Assembly (NCBI GenBank): GCA_004323695.1 | Contig: SCRU01000059.1 | Location: 1-64,000 of the forward strand | DNA: 64,000 nt | Origin: Burkholderiaceae bacterium | GTDB lineage: Bacteria; Pseudomonadota; Gammaproteobacteria; Burkholderiales; Burkholderiaceae_C | Direction of reading: 5' to 3' | Part shown: piece by piece, positions 43,807 through 52,455 of the stretch | Numbering within the stretch: the stretch's first letter is position 1 | How the letters are laid out: the number at the start of each line of letters is the position of its first letter | Position numbers and translations under genes: made by a program | Notes under the pieces: generated by a model | What the model was told of the DNA's origin: nothing | Databases searched by the model: none | Seen by the model: only the letters and a program-made list of their open reading frames with translations

Positions 43807-44628
43807 TCAGCCGCGGGGGGCACTTTGGGTATGGGTTGCTTCGCCCTGATCATCCCCGACATTCTTGAAGTCGCGGACGTATCCGGCAGCGATCGAAGCC
43901 TGGCGCCAAGCTTCCATCTCGGCGGCTCGCTCCCGTACGGCCGGAGCAACAAACTCCTCACAGCCTTCCTCGATCCTGAGCAGCTCGTATGGGCTGAAAT
44001 GCTCGAGGGAAATATCGGCCTTGGCGCGCGCCATCATGGCAACGCCAACTGCCACCGGATTCAGACATTGCTCCATGAGGAGTTGTCCTCGATCGCCAAA
44101 GAGAAGCCATCCGTGGGTAACCACTGGTGGGCGCCCATTAGGGGCTGGCTTGTCTCTTACGTGCATGACGCGAACCAAGGTGGTCTTCTCGTCAAATCCA
44201 TCCCTTGTCAGGTGATCGAGATAATCCCGAATACCGTTGAGTACAAACAGGTCCTCGGAGGAGTTGTACTTGCTCTCATAGACCTTGTTTAGATCGAACG
44301 CCCGCAAGTCACCAGGCTTGGCAACGACCAGCCCGTTGTTGCCCACATCCGAGTGAGCCCGGATAAAAGATGAGCTTTGGATGTCGGACATGACGTCGCC
44401 CGGCATAAAGCCACCCACCCTGTCAACCATGGCGTCGATGCGTTTGTTGCCGATTGGCTCACGCCGGGCAACTTTGCAGGCCTGCACAACAACATCCTTG
44501 TGCTTGTTGCGCCCAGAGCGAATGTCGCAGAGCCACTTGGCGGCCGTATCCACGGCTGGCTCGGACTTGTCAAGAAATCGCACAATCGGCGAAGAAAGCT
44601 GCACGTACGCGGCGTTAATCAGATCCAT
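43807..44628 (-). CDS. Orphan protein of the PRG-tail cluster, paralog of the upstream gene
   Basis: The 273-residue product shares TTLVRVMHVRDK...THGWLLFGDRGQ with TTLVRVMHLREK...THGWFLIGERGQ of the gene just upstream, so the two are tandem paralogs. AGAGG precedes the ATG at 44628. It ends HTQSAPRG. No catalytic motif is evident. The common domain with a beta-rich core is unknown to me. Confidence 0.75.
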   Translation of the reverse strand: MDLINAAYVQLSSPIVRFLDKSEPAVDTAAKWLCDIRSGRNKHKDVVVQACKVARREPIGNKRIDAMVDRVGGFMPGDVMSDIQSSSFIRAHSDVGNNGLVVAKPGDLRAFDLNKVYESKYNSSEDLFVLNGIRDYLDHLTRDGFDEKTTLVRVMHVRDKPAPNGRPPVVTHGWLLFGDRGQLLMEQCLNPVAVGVAMMARAKADISLEHFSPYELLRIEEGCEEFVAPAVRERAAEMEAWRQASIAAGYVRDFKNVGDDQGEATHTQSAPRG

Positions 44629-44648
44629 AAATACCTCTGAAAAACCAA

Positions 44649-45416
44649 TCACCCGCGCGGCGCAGCCATGACCGTATCAGGCATGCGGTTCTGCCTGACA
44701 CGATCTTCTACTGCGCTATCCACGAACACCTCCACTCCATCCTCGATTTTAAGCAAGTCCCGACAATCGAAGCGCTCGAAGGAGAGATCGGCCCTTGCCC
44801 TGTCCATCATCGCGAGGCATATGCGAGAGTGGCCAATCATGACCTCATGACGGATCTGCCCGCGCTCGCCGATCAAAAACCATCCATGAGTGAAAACAGG
44901 GGACGGATGAGCATGCCTTGTATCCTTCTCGCGTAGATGCATCACGCGAACAAGTGTGGTCCCTTCATCGAGCCCACTCGCGTTACGAGTGGTGGTGGCG
45001 TAGCGTTCAAGGCGTTCCTGGATCTTGTCCAGGGCAAACAGGTCATCGACACTATTCCAGATGCTCTCCATCGCAGGCTTTAGATCGGATTGGCGTAGGC
45101 GGCCCGGCTCGAAGAGACGGCCATTGCACTCGGTCTGCCAGTAGGGTCGAATCATTTGTGAGACTTGAATATTGGTTGACCAGTTGCCACTGTGAAATCC
45201 ATTTTCCTTTTGTAGCATAGCGTCGACACGCCGGACTCCAACACTTGGCCGCTCTTGAACCTGGCAGGATTGCACAAGAACTTCTCTGTGCTTGAGTTCA
45301 CCATTGCGCGTGCCATCAAGCCAGCTCGCCGCTTCGTCAAGAGCAAGTCGATCTGTCATGATGGATTGCCCAAACTGGGGCGCCAGTTGGGTAAATACGG
45401 CATCTATGCGGCCCAT
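44649..45416 (-). CDS. Orphan protein of the PRG-tail cluster, paralog of the downstream gene
   Basis: The 255-residue product is a paralog of the gene at 43807 (similar RVDAM, EDLF/DDLFAL and FERFDCRDLLKIEDG segments). Its ATG starts two bases after the stop of 45419 and is likely coupled. It ends TVMAAPRG. Confidence 0.75.
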   Translation of the reverse strand: MGRIDAVFTQLAPQFGQSIMTDRLALDEAASWLDGTRNGELKHREVLVQSCQVQERPSVGVRRVDAMLQKENGFHSGNWSTNIQVSQMIRPYWQTECNGRLFEPGRLRQSDLKPAMESIWNSVDDLFALDKIQERLERYATTTRNASGLDEGTTLVRVMHLREKDTRHAHPSPVFTHGWFLIGERGQIRHEVMIGHSRICLAMMDRARADLSFERFDCRDLLKIEDGVEVFVDSAVEDRVRQNRMPDTVMAAPRG

Positions 45417-45418
45417 GG

Positions 45419-46420
45419 CTATCCCCCGGTAGGCGCAGGCTGCGCAGACATCTCTTCAAGCAACGGGCCAAATGGATCTACCAACTCATGAGCCACGTAG
45501 CGCGCAGACAATGCCCGGAGATTGTCGATGACATTTTCGTTCTCAAGATCAGACCAGAGAACGGTTCGTGCTGTTGCCACCCGTTCGGGTGCCGACATGA
45601 CTTTCAGGAATTCCTCCTCGAAAGGATGTAGCCACTCGCCATCGCTGCCGGTCAAGTTGAAGACGGTGGCCATCTCCAGAACACGCTCGAGCAAAGCCTC
45701 GTCGGATTCATCGGCAATACCAGTGTGGCCGAACTTCGCAACCTCAATCCGCCATTCCTTGCTGTGCGCGTCCGCATCGTCTTCACTGTAGACATAGGCG
45801 TCCAGCAGTTTCCCGCGAAGACCATCACTGAACAAAATATGACGATCAATGCGCGTCGCATTCACAGCCGACATCAGCCGGCCTTCCAGCTCTTCAAAAA
45901 GCTTTGATCCTTTCGGCGGAGAGGCAAGCCCCATTTCGCGCACCACCGCGGCTAAAATCCGATCGCGGAACTGCTTTTCTTCCTGCTGATCCAGAATGCG
46001 CTTGGCCTGCACAGGATCGCCACCAGCTTGCGACAGCGCCTCGCCAGCTCGTTTGCGTTCGGCGTGCTTGTCCTCGATGGCGCCGATCAGACCCTGAATC
46101 TTCTGCACTTGCTCCTGCGCATAGTCCACGCCGTCAACGACGCGGACATCCATCTCTGGATAGAGCGCTTGGACGACCTTGCTCGCGCTATCGTGTCGCA
46201 TGAACAGGGCAACTTCCAGATCATGACCGAACTGCTCCAGTTCGTAACGGTCATCATTGGCCATCGTCAAGACACGATCCACGTTGTCGACGACGATAAA
46301 CCGCTCGCCCGACAGAGACAATTTCCCACGTAGAGCCAAATTCCCCCATTGATAGGCAGCCCGTTTGAGAATGTCGACTTCCTTTTGGTGATCAGGATCC
46401 AGCTTGTAATCGTTGCTCAT
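45419..46420 (-). CDS. Orphan protein of the PRG-tail cluster, APTGG variant tail
   Basis: The 333-residue product has a helical N-terminal half and a C-terminal half whose NATRIDRHILFSDGL segment resembles ESTRLDRLVIFDVEQ of the gene at 46471, suggesting a shared domain. AAAAGGAC precedes the ATG. The end QPAPTGG departs from PRG but keeps Ala-Pro and terminal Gly. Function unknown. Confidence 0.7.
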   Translation of the reverse strand: MSNDYKLDPDHQKEVDILKRAAYQWGNLALRGKLSLSGERFIVVDNVDRVLTMANDDRYELEQFGHDLEVALFMRHDSASKVVQALYPEMDVRVVDGVDYAQEQVQKIQGLIGAIEDKHAERKRAGEALSQAGGDPVQAKRILDQQEEKQFRDRILAAVVREMGLASPPKGSKLFEELEGRLMSAVNATRIDRHILFSDGLRGKLLDAYVYSEDDADAHSKEWRIEVAKFGHTGIADESDEALLERVLEMATVFNLTGSDGEWLHPFEEEFLKVMSAPERVATARTVLWSDLENENVIDNLRALSARYVAHELVDPFGPLLEEMSAQPAPTGG

Positions 46421-46470
46421 GTTCAGTCCTTTTCCTCTGGAGTGTTTTGGTCGAATGGTTCAAGCGGGCC

Positions 46471-47502
46471 TCAGCCGCGGGGCGGCTCGGCCGATTGAGT
46501 TGTTTCCTCGTCGGCCATCAGGTCCGAAAATGGGCTCTCCTTGCCGTGGGACAACAAGTGCCGATGGATGGCACGGAGCATCGCGCTTTGGCACTCTTTT
46601 GGCGTCGATCCGATAGCGGTCCTGATGGCCGTGATGCCGGCTGCGCTGGTCAAAGATGCCATCAGCTTCTGGACGGGATCCGTGCCCCAATCCATGCTGT
46701 TGAAAATGAAGCCCGGATCGCTTCTCATCAGCATGTCGCAGATCTCTTCGTCGGTTTCACCGCCATCGACTTCAAAGCCGTTATCGATGAGGAGCGACTG
46801 AATGTCGCGCCGCTGCTCCACATCGAAGATGACCAGCCTGTCCAAGCGAGTCGATTCGATCGCCTCGCCCAGTTTTAGACGAAAAGCAGCACTATCAGCC
46901 GATCCCCATTGCGGCGCACACTCGGGGCCCATTGCTACCAAAGCGGCCGTATAAACGCGTTGGAGCAGATCCTCCTTCTCAGCCGCCCTGTCCACACTCA
47001 ATTCCTTTGCTTCGACCCACGACACCCAGCGGCCGCGAGCGCTCGGGTTTTCCGTCATGAAATGTTCCGTTTCCGAATCGTGGTAAAGCGCGGCCTTTGC
47101 CGGGTCCGTTGTGTGTGGCGATCCTGCAGTCAACCTCTGATCGGCGAGATACCCTTTGCCCGGCACATTGAAGGCGCGCAGCTCAAAGATCACACCATCA
47201 ATGGGGATCTTTCGGTTGCCACGAACCTCTTGGGCATACGCAAGCGCTGCCTCTTTCGACGGAAGATCGGCAATGCATTGCGCCAGGCCATCGTCATGGC
47301 GGAGATACACCGAGCACATGGCCAAGGGCCCGTCAAGCGGGGAAGTGACAATGCGCGTCAGAAAATACTTCCCGTCCATCTCTTCTTCGATGGCGATGGC
47401 TTCGACCTCAATGGCCCTGAAGCCCTTCTTCGGGACATCGCCGATATCGGCATATAGCTTCCATGGAACCTGGGGCGCCGTTTTGGTAACTGCTGCTGGC
47501 AT
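46471..47502 (-). CDS. Orphan protein of the PRG-tail cluster
   Basis: The 343-residue product has a beta-rich N-terminal half (KGFRAIEVEAIAIEEE, CSVYLRHDDGLAQCIADL) and a helical C-terminal half related to that of the 45419 protein. AAGGACTGAA precedes the ATG, nearly the same leader as for 45419. It ends QSAEPPRG. Confidence 0.75.
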   Translation of the reverse strand: MPAAVTKTAPQVPWKLYADIGDVPKKGFRAIEVEAIAIEEEMDGKYFLTRIVTSPLDGPLAMCSVYLRHDDGLAQCIADLPSKEAALAYAQEVRGNRKIPIDGVIFELRAFNVPGKGYLADQRLTAGSPHTTDPAKAALYHDSETEHFMTENPSARGRWVSWVEAKELSVDRAAEKEDLLQRVYTAALVAMGPECAPQWGSADSAAFRLKLGEAIESTRLDRLVIFDVEQRRDIQSLLIDNGFEVDGGETDEEICDMLMRSDPGFIFNSMDWGTDPVQKLMASLTSAAGITAIRTAIGSTPKECQSAMLRAIHRHLLSHGKESPFSDLMADEETTQSAEPPRG

Positions 47503-47516
47503 GATTCAGTCCTTGT

Positions 47517-48008
47517 TCAAGCACGCGGGGCGCGGCCTTGTGCCTGTTCGGCTTCCCACTGAAAAATTTTGTCTCGAACCGACGTTGCGATGGCGGCGTG
47601 GTCCATCAAATGCACACGCCTGACAATCTCCTCGGGCATGCATGTTCCAACCTGTCCCGTGAAGTTGTAAGGAGACCACTGTCCAAGGAAAGAACCACCA
47701 GGCCCTGTCACTGTCATGAGCAGGCCGCATGCAGGCTTGTGTTCATCTCCCTCTTTCTCTTCGAGAGCAGTGAAGCCACGTTCATCACCATCCGTGAGCA
47801 GGAGCTCGATCGCAAAGGGTGTTTCAGCGCCGGCGCGATGGATCAGGATGCAGACTCCGCGCTCGACGTCGAGGTCGAGCTGCTCGACATCTTCGATGTC
47901 TTCGCCTTCGATGCCAAGTCGGCGCAGTTCCTTGTAGACGCCAATCATGGCGATCTTCATCGCCGGTACTGCCACGCGTTCAAACTTTTCGTACTTCTCG
48001 TTATTCAT
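47517..48008 (-). CDS. Orphan protein of the PRG-tail cluster, APRA tail
   Basis: The 163-residue product is mixed alpha/beta with an acidic middle (DIEDVEQLDLDVERGVCILI) and GPGGSFLGQWSPYNFTG in the second half. Ends AQGRAPRA. The ATG at 48008 has no strong ribosome site; a TTG at 48032 just after the previous stop is an alternative. Confidence 0.7.
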   Translation of the reverse strand: MNNEKYEKFERVAVPAMKIAMIGVYKELRRLGIEGEDIEDVEQLDLDVERGVCILIHRAGAETPFAIELLLTDGDERGFTALEEKEGDEHKPACGLLMTVTGPGGSFLGQWSPYNFTGQVGTCMPEEIVRRVHLMDHAAIATSVRDKIFQWEAEQAQGRAPRA

Positions 48009-48028
48009 GGTCAAGTCGCCAGCGGTGG

Positions 48029-48454
48029 TCAAACGTGCGGGGCATTCATGGCCGCTTCTTCGTAGTCTTGCCGCGGTTGATTCGACATGCCGAGATCAAG
48101 CTTCGTGAAGCCACAGCGATCTACCAGCAATACGGCCCCATCGTCGCCGACCATGTAGTCGCCAACCGATGTGCTGCGCCGCGGGTTGCTAGTCAACAAG
48201 TGCACCCCCCTGTTTCGCCCCCAATCCCACTCGATGTGGTTCGTTTTTGCATAGGCTTCTTCCGGGTCATCGCAGTAGTTCACATCGGCTACGGCCTGAT
48301 AGCTCAGGCCAAGTTCAGTCCACTCATGCGGCGCCGCAAGAACCTGCTCGACACTGGAACGATCGGCACGAGTCAAGCGGAAATACATGTCACGTGTCAG
48401 CTCGTTTTCTGCGCCGGCCGGGCTCATGCAAAGGTGATATACGCGGATAGTCAT
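48029..48454 (-). CDS. Orphan protein of the PRG-tail cluster, APHV tail
   Basis: The 141-residue product starts MTIRVYHLCMSPAG; the track ORF extends another 61 codons into promoter sequence and I do not follow it. It has a DADVNYCDDPEEAYAKTNHIEW-like acidic middle. It ends AMNAPHV, sharing Ala-Pro with its neighbours but not Arg-Gly. A palindrome lies upstream. Confidence 0.65.
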   Translation of the reverse strand: MTIRVYHLCMSPAGAENELTRDMYFRLTRADRSSVEQVLAAPHEWTELGLSYQAVADVNYCDDPEEAYAKTNHIEWDWGRNRGVHLLTSNPRRSTSVGDYMVGDDGAVLLVDRCGFTKLDLGMSNQPRQDYEEAAMNAPHV

Positions 48455-48481
48455 GATTCGCACCGTAGTATTGTTGCGAAC

Positions 48482-48498
48482 ATTATTCCGCGAATAAT
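48482..48498. promoter_or_regulatory. Perfect palindrome ATTATTC-CGC-GAATAAT
   Basis: A 7-bp inverted repeat with 3-bp centre lies 28 bases upstream of the gene starting at 48454, in the only sizeable gap (188 bases) of the PRG cluster. A GCGAA precedes it, giving the same GCGAA-ATTA-TTC layout as at 28520 and 33680. Likely an operator for the downstream half of the cluster. Confidence 0.6.
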
Positions 48499-48642
48499 CA
48501 AGTTTTCGGAATTTTTTTGTGCCTAAATCGTGCAATGCTGTGGTCAATTGGCACCCTCTTGCCTGAAACAAGGGTTCGCCACTGCGTCCTTGAAGCGGAA
48601 TCCAGGTCTTCGCCGGCAGATGACGGCAGCCCGGCACGCATC

Positions 48643-49881
48643 TCAGCCTCTCGGCGCCGACGCGGCCTCCTCTTGCACGTCCAGTCCCTGCAGTGGAAAT
48701 CCGACGCCGAAGTCATTGACAACCACCATCCCGTGGTCCTGCAGTGCGTCATTGACCAGGGCATAAGAGCGGCCGACCTTGTCCGCCAGCGGGTCGTTCA
48801 CACGAATGATGCGCTGGCGGCTGCCTTCGCCTGCGTCATTCTTGAAGTCGTATGTCGACTCCTGCATCCACACTTCCCGTAATTTGTACGAGAACATGAG
48901 CAAATCGGCACCAGCTTCGGCCCCAGTCTTGGGGCTCTCGTAAGTGATCTCGAAAAATGGATTTTCTTTTGGAAACAGCGCCCTGAGTTCGAATGGCGCC
49001 GAGCGGCGCATCTGCTCCTGAACTGGACGATCGTTGTAGACCTTTACAGTTGAGGCTCTGATCTTGCTCAGAAATTCCAGGGGCGTCTCGAAAGGCCTGG
49101 CACAAAATACTGCTGCGCCAGCCAATCCAGGCTTACGCAAAACACACTCCTTGACCTCATCGGCGCTGAGGCCCGCAGGCAGGCGAACAGACGTCAGGTT
49201 TCTTTCTCCATACGTCAACCAGTAGGTGACTGGCTCAGCCTCCGCAAGGTCGGGCCCTGCAGGAGCGGTCCTGGGGCTCGCCGCCGGCAGCCCGTTCCCC
49301 TGTTGAGCCTTCTGTAACATCTCTTCGATTTGCGCCTGGGCGGCTTCCTTGGTTGCGTAGAACATGTCCTGTGTTCCACGGCACAACTTACCGTCCTCGT
49401 CCTTGAACAAGACGGAGATCTTGTCGCAGCCCAAGCCCCTGGAGATGTTCACCTCCTGCAATTGCACAGGCCTTGTGAGAGCCTCCAAAATAGCACCATC
49501 ACCATCCCTTTTGAGAGTTATCTCGAAGGCCTGGATTGGCAGCTTCATGGTGACCAGTTCCACATTGGTCATGTGACCTACTTTAGTTTTTATTGACTCA
49601 GCCATCTCACCCCCTGGAGCAGACGCGGCAGCTTGCCCCAAATACTCCAGAACACCTTGTTCCTGCAATTGCCTGGCTATTTCCTCGTATGCGTATCTGG
49701 TTTGCACGTCCAGTTCATCCCCATACAAAGCGGCTTTTTCGACTGCATCGCGATCGATCCAGTACAAAATCTCTGCCGCCAAAGATTCGAACGACTTTCC
49801 TTTGCTGTTGGCCACTCGAAGGCTGTGCTGACGCAAGACCGCTTCGACATCTTCCTCGTTGATTTCAAATGCTCGTCCCAT
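48643..49881 (-). CDS. Orphan protein of the PRG-tail cluster, 412 residues
   Basis: The protein has an N-terminal helical part, a beta-rich middle (VELVTMKLPIQAFEITLKRDG) and an AP-rich linker, then a C-terminal domain with YWLTYGERNLTSVRLPAGLS. GGAGG precedes the ATG. It ends EAASAPRG. An internal AASAPGG near residue 87 resembles the tail. Function unknown. Confidence 0.75.
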   Translation of the reverse strand: MGRAFEINEEDVEAVLRQHSLRVANSKGKSFESLAAEILYWIDRDAVEKAALYGDELDVQTRYAYEEIARQLQEQGVLEYLGQAAASAPGGEMAESIKTKVGHMTNVELVTMKLPIQAFEITLKRDGDGAILEALTRPVQLQEVNISRGLGCDKISVLFKDEDGKLCRGTQDMFYATKEAAQAQIEEMLQKAQQGNGLPAASPRTAPAGPDLAEAEPVTYWLTYGERNLTSVRLPAGLSADEVKECVLRKPGLAGAAVFCARPFETPLEFLSKIRASTVKVYNDRPVQEQMRRSAPFELRALFPKENPFFEITYESPKTGAEAGADLLMFSYKLREVWMQESTYDFKNDAGEGSRQRIIRVNDPLADKVGRSYALVNDALQDHGMVVVNDFGVGFPLQGLDVQEEAASAPRG

Positions 49882-49919
49882 AAATTCCCTCCAACTTGTA
49901 GAAACAGTACCGCTGCGAC

Positions 49920-50588
49920 TCAGCCGCGTGGAGAATCCATCAACTGAAGATTTGGCGCTTCCGATTGCCCCCCTAACTCCCGGTTGAGAAGCTGCGAGGC
50001 CAAGTCAATTCGCCGAGTCTGAGTCCGCACCCCCACGGAGCCGTGGCGGTGATGGATTCGATCGGTCTTCATGTCCCATAAAATGTGGTTCTCGGACTGA
50101 AAGTCGGGCGTTCCTGATTCTTTGAGCACATCCCAGGTTTGCTGCGCGATATATATCACCGCGCGTTCGAGCATGCCAATGAGTCGGCCTTCGATGCCGC
50201 TTGCCTGCCAATCAATTTCTGGATCGGCTTGGTCATCAAACATCCCGATGGAGCCGATGCTGGGGTTACCGTCGGCGTCGCGATCGATGCGAACGCTCAC
50301 CCTGAGAACTTCTTCACGCAAAAAGTCGGCCGGCAATACCGAATAGTCGTCGAGCATTCCGGGCTCCAGAATCTGGATCATCTCGGAGCTCGCCATCAAA
50401 TCTGATCTCTGCTGTGCACTCATGCACCCCCAGGCCGCCCGTAGGGCGTCTTGTAGGTCACCGACCTCGTGATCAGGATCCTCGTCTTCGCCGTGCTTTT
50501 GCGCGGACCGGATGACCGTCTCTATGCGTTCATCCGGGGTGCAATCCAAAGTGACCAGGGTCTTGGAATCCGTGGGATTGATATTCAT
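49920..50588 (-). CDS. Orphan protein of the PRG-tail cluster
   Basis: The 222-residue product (ATG at 50588 with GAGGA upstream) is acidic with EEVLRVSVRIDRDADGNPS in the middle and a positively charged end section (KTDRIHHRHGSVGVRTQTRR) followed by LQLMDSPRG. The track ORF is 34 codons longer without support. Confidence 0.75.
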   Translation of the reverse strand: MNINPTDSKTLVTLDCTPDERIETVIRSAQKHGEDEDPDHEVGDLQDALRAAWGCMSAQQRSDLMASSEMIQILEPGMLDDYSVLPADFLREEVLRVSVRIDRDADGNPSIGSIGMFDDQADPEIDWQASGIEGRLIGMLERAVIYIAQQTWDVLKESGTPDFQSENHILWDMKTDRIHHRHGSVGVRTQTRRIDLASQLLNRELGGQSEAPNLQLMDSPRG

Positions 50589-50601
50589 TTTGTGTCCTCG
50601 T

Positions 50602-51321
50602 TCAGCAACGTGGGCTCGTTGTTTCTGACTCGTCAAGTCCCATGCGTTCCGCGAATTCCGCGCGCATCTCGGTCGGATCGGACAGGGCATAGCGAGCCAT
50701 CAACCGCGGGATTTCCTCAAGCTTGATGTTTCCGCTTTGGATCAAGTTGTCAATGAAGTCGGCGATTTGCTTTTCATCGAGCTCCGCGCCAGATGCATCA
50801 GCAAGTTTTTGACTCTCTTGAAGCAGCGGCCCCAATGAAAGGACCCGGTGCTCATCATTGAGACGAGTAGGCAGTTCAGGCATGATGACGAAGAAGGCCG
50901 TAGCATCCTCAAGATCACCCCACTGCTGGTCAGCTTCGTTCCAGTAGGCGCCTTCGGTCAGGGAATACAGCACCTTGGCCTGAAACGGCAAATCGGGCAG
51001 ATCCATCGCCGACTGGTTGCCCCGCAGCCACGCGCCGAACTCATCCACCAGGTCGGCGCCGTTGACATCTTCGTCTGTTTGGCCAGCCAAATCGCCAAAA
51101 CGGCTGTAGAAATCATCAAGAACAGCGAGAGGCTCCCCTTGTCGTGTAGAGACGACGGGCAGATTCCTTTTGATCTCACTTTTTCGACCTCGTATCCATT
51201 CACTCAGGTCATCGACCAGGTCCGCGGCGTCAATACCGCGGTCAGGGAACTGGAAGTCTCGAAACCTCTCGTAAAGAGAAACCAGGATCGTACGGGCGAT
51301 CGCATTCTTTGATCTGGACAT
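50602..51321 (-). CDS. Orphan protein of the PRG-tail cluster with internal repeat
   Basis: The 239-residue product repeats a motif: GIDAADLVDDLSEWIRGRKS (about residues 29-48) and NGADLVDEFGAWLRGNQS (about 87-104), each preceded by F-x-D-x segments. This suggests two copies of one helical unit. It ends ETTSPRC, a variant of the tail. Its stop is 14 bases before the next start. Confidence 0.75.
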   Translation of the reverse strand: MSRSKNAIARTILVSLYERFRDFQFPDRGIDAADLVDDLSEWIRGRKSEIKRNLPVVSTRQGEPLAVLDDFYSRFGDLAGQTDEDVNGADLVDEFGAWLRGNQSAMDLPDLPFQAKVLYSLTEGAYWNEADQQWGDLEDATAFFVIMPELPTRLNDEHRVLSLGPLLQESQKLADASGAELDEKQIADFIDNLIQSGNIKLEEIPRLMARYALSDPTEMRAEFAERMGLDESETTSPRC

Positions 51322-51354
51322 GGTGTTCCCTTCCTATTGTTGAGTGTTGCTTCC

Positions 51355-52359
51355 TCAGCCGCGCGGCGCTTCTGCAGCAATTTGCCCTGGCTCTTGCTCA
51401 TCCTGTTCCAAAGCCACGCCACTCGAGTCCGGCCCAACCCCCTTGACGGCGATCTCCGCACGCTTGCGAAATTCGTAAACACCAGCTCGAGCACCGGAAA
51501 TGGCCTCGGTCAGTGCCTCCTGAGCTCGGTCCAACTCTTGAGCGCAGACCGCTTCCCCACCCTCTTCTTCGATCTTCACGAGTAACTCATCTCTTGCGTT
51601 GAGGCATTCAAGAAGTCGGCCTACATCCTGTGCCATGTATTCACCAAATTCGACCGCCCGGCGAAGGCCGCCTTGGTTTTGAACGGGCTGCGTAGCAGGA
51701 GCGGGGGGTAGCGGCGGGGCCTCTTGGGCGCCTTGCGCAGCGGCCCTGGAGTCGACACTGTCTCGTATGGATCCGATCAGGTCATCACACAACCCGTTGA
51801 GCTGTGCGCTGGACATGGCGATTCGGACAAGGCCCACGGAGGAGTTTGCCGAGGTATTTTCCGGTTCGACGCGGCCGATCGCGATTAGCGGATTTCCATT
51901 CTCTGCCGTCAGGCAGTATTCCCGCAGCTGCATCCAATCGAATTTTCGAAGCTCAATGGCTGTCTTGCCGCCTCCCGCATCATTTGATCCGTCTTCAAGC
52001 GGCCAATTTCTCGCCTTTACCAGGATCGACGCCGCTTTTGCGGCAAGCCGTTCGTGAAAGCGTCGCATCGATTCCTCGAAATAAATTTCGAATGGCCCGC
52101 TCCACTCCCGAATCCACGGCGGAGCGTGAGTGACGTGGCGCAGATCGTCAGCCCCATAAGAGGCATCCTCAAGGCCCCCCTTCGCGCGCGCTTCGACGAC
52201 TGCATGGGTGACAAAAAACTCAGTGGGGCCCTCTGGATCTACCTCGATGGCGTGATCGTTCTGCCAACCCTGCGGAACAAAGGTCGCAACAATGCCGAGC
52301 GCTGGCAAGTCAGCAGGGCGAAAGTTTTGAACTGGGACTCGATCAGAAAAGGTTGCCAT
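51355..52359 (-). CDS. Orphan protein of the PRG-tail cluster, first gene
   Basis: The 334-residue product is mixed alpha/beta with an alanine/proline-rich linker (EAPPLPPAPATQPVQ) before a helical C-terminal part, then AAEAPRG. It lies divergent from the RecD-like helicase, with an 11-bp inverted repeat between. It opens the eleven-gene minus-strand run. Confidence 0.75.
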   Translation of the reverse strand: MATFSDRVPVQNFRPADLPALGIVATFVPQGWQNDHAIEVDPEGPTEFFVTHAVVEARAKGGLEDASYGADDLRHVTHAPPWIREWSGPFEIYFEESMRRFHERLAAKAASILVKARNWPLEDGSNDAGGGKTAIELRKFDWMQLREYCLTAENGNPLIAIGRVEPENTSANSSVGLVRIAMSSAQLNGLCDDLIGSIRDSVDSRAAAQGAQEAPPLPPAPATQPVQNQGGLRRAVEFGEYMAQDVGRLLECLNARDELLVKIEEEGGEAVCAQELDRAQEALTEAISGARAGVYEFRKRAEIAVKGVGPDSSGVALEQDEQEPGQIAAEAPRG

Positions 52360-52397
52360 CGCATCTGCTCCAAATTGTTGCCGATATTATTTCTCAT

Positions 52398-52453
52398 TTG
52401 ATTCGCATCATAGCTACAATAAAAAACATTGAGCGTTTTTTTATGCGAATCAA
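52398..52453. promoter_or_regulatory. 11-bp inverted repeat between the PRG cluster and recD-like gene
   Basis: TTGATTCGCAT (52398-52408) and ATGCGAATCAA (52443-52453) are perfect inverted copies 34 bases apart in a 96-bp divergent region that also has AT-rich sequence. They could be two operator arms or the ends of a looped regulatory site controlling both directions. Confidence 0.65.
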
Positions 52454-52455
52454 TC

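Noticed and set aside
43807-52359. PRG tails as a conserved nucleotide signal such as a recombination site
   Set aside because: Codons for Pro, Arg and Gly vary and flanking bases do not match, so conservation is at the peptide level.
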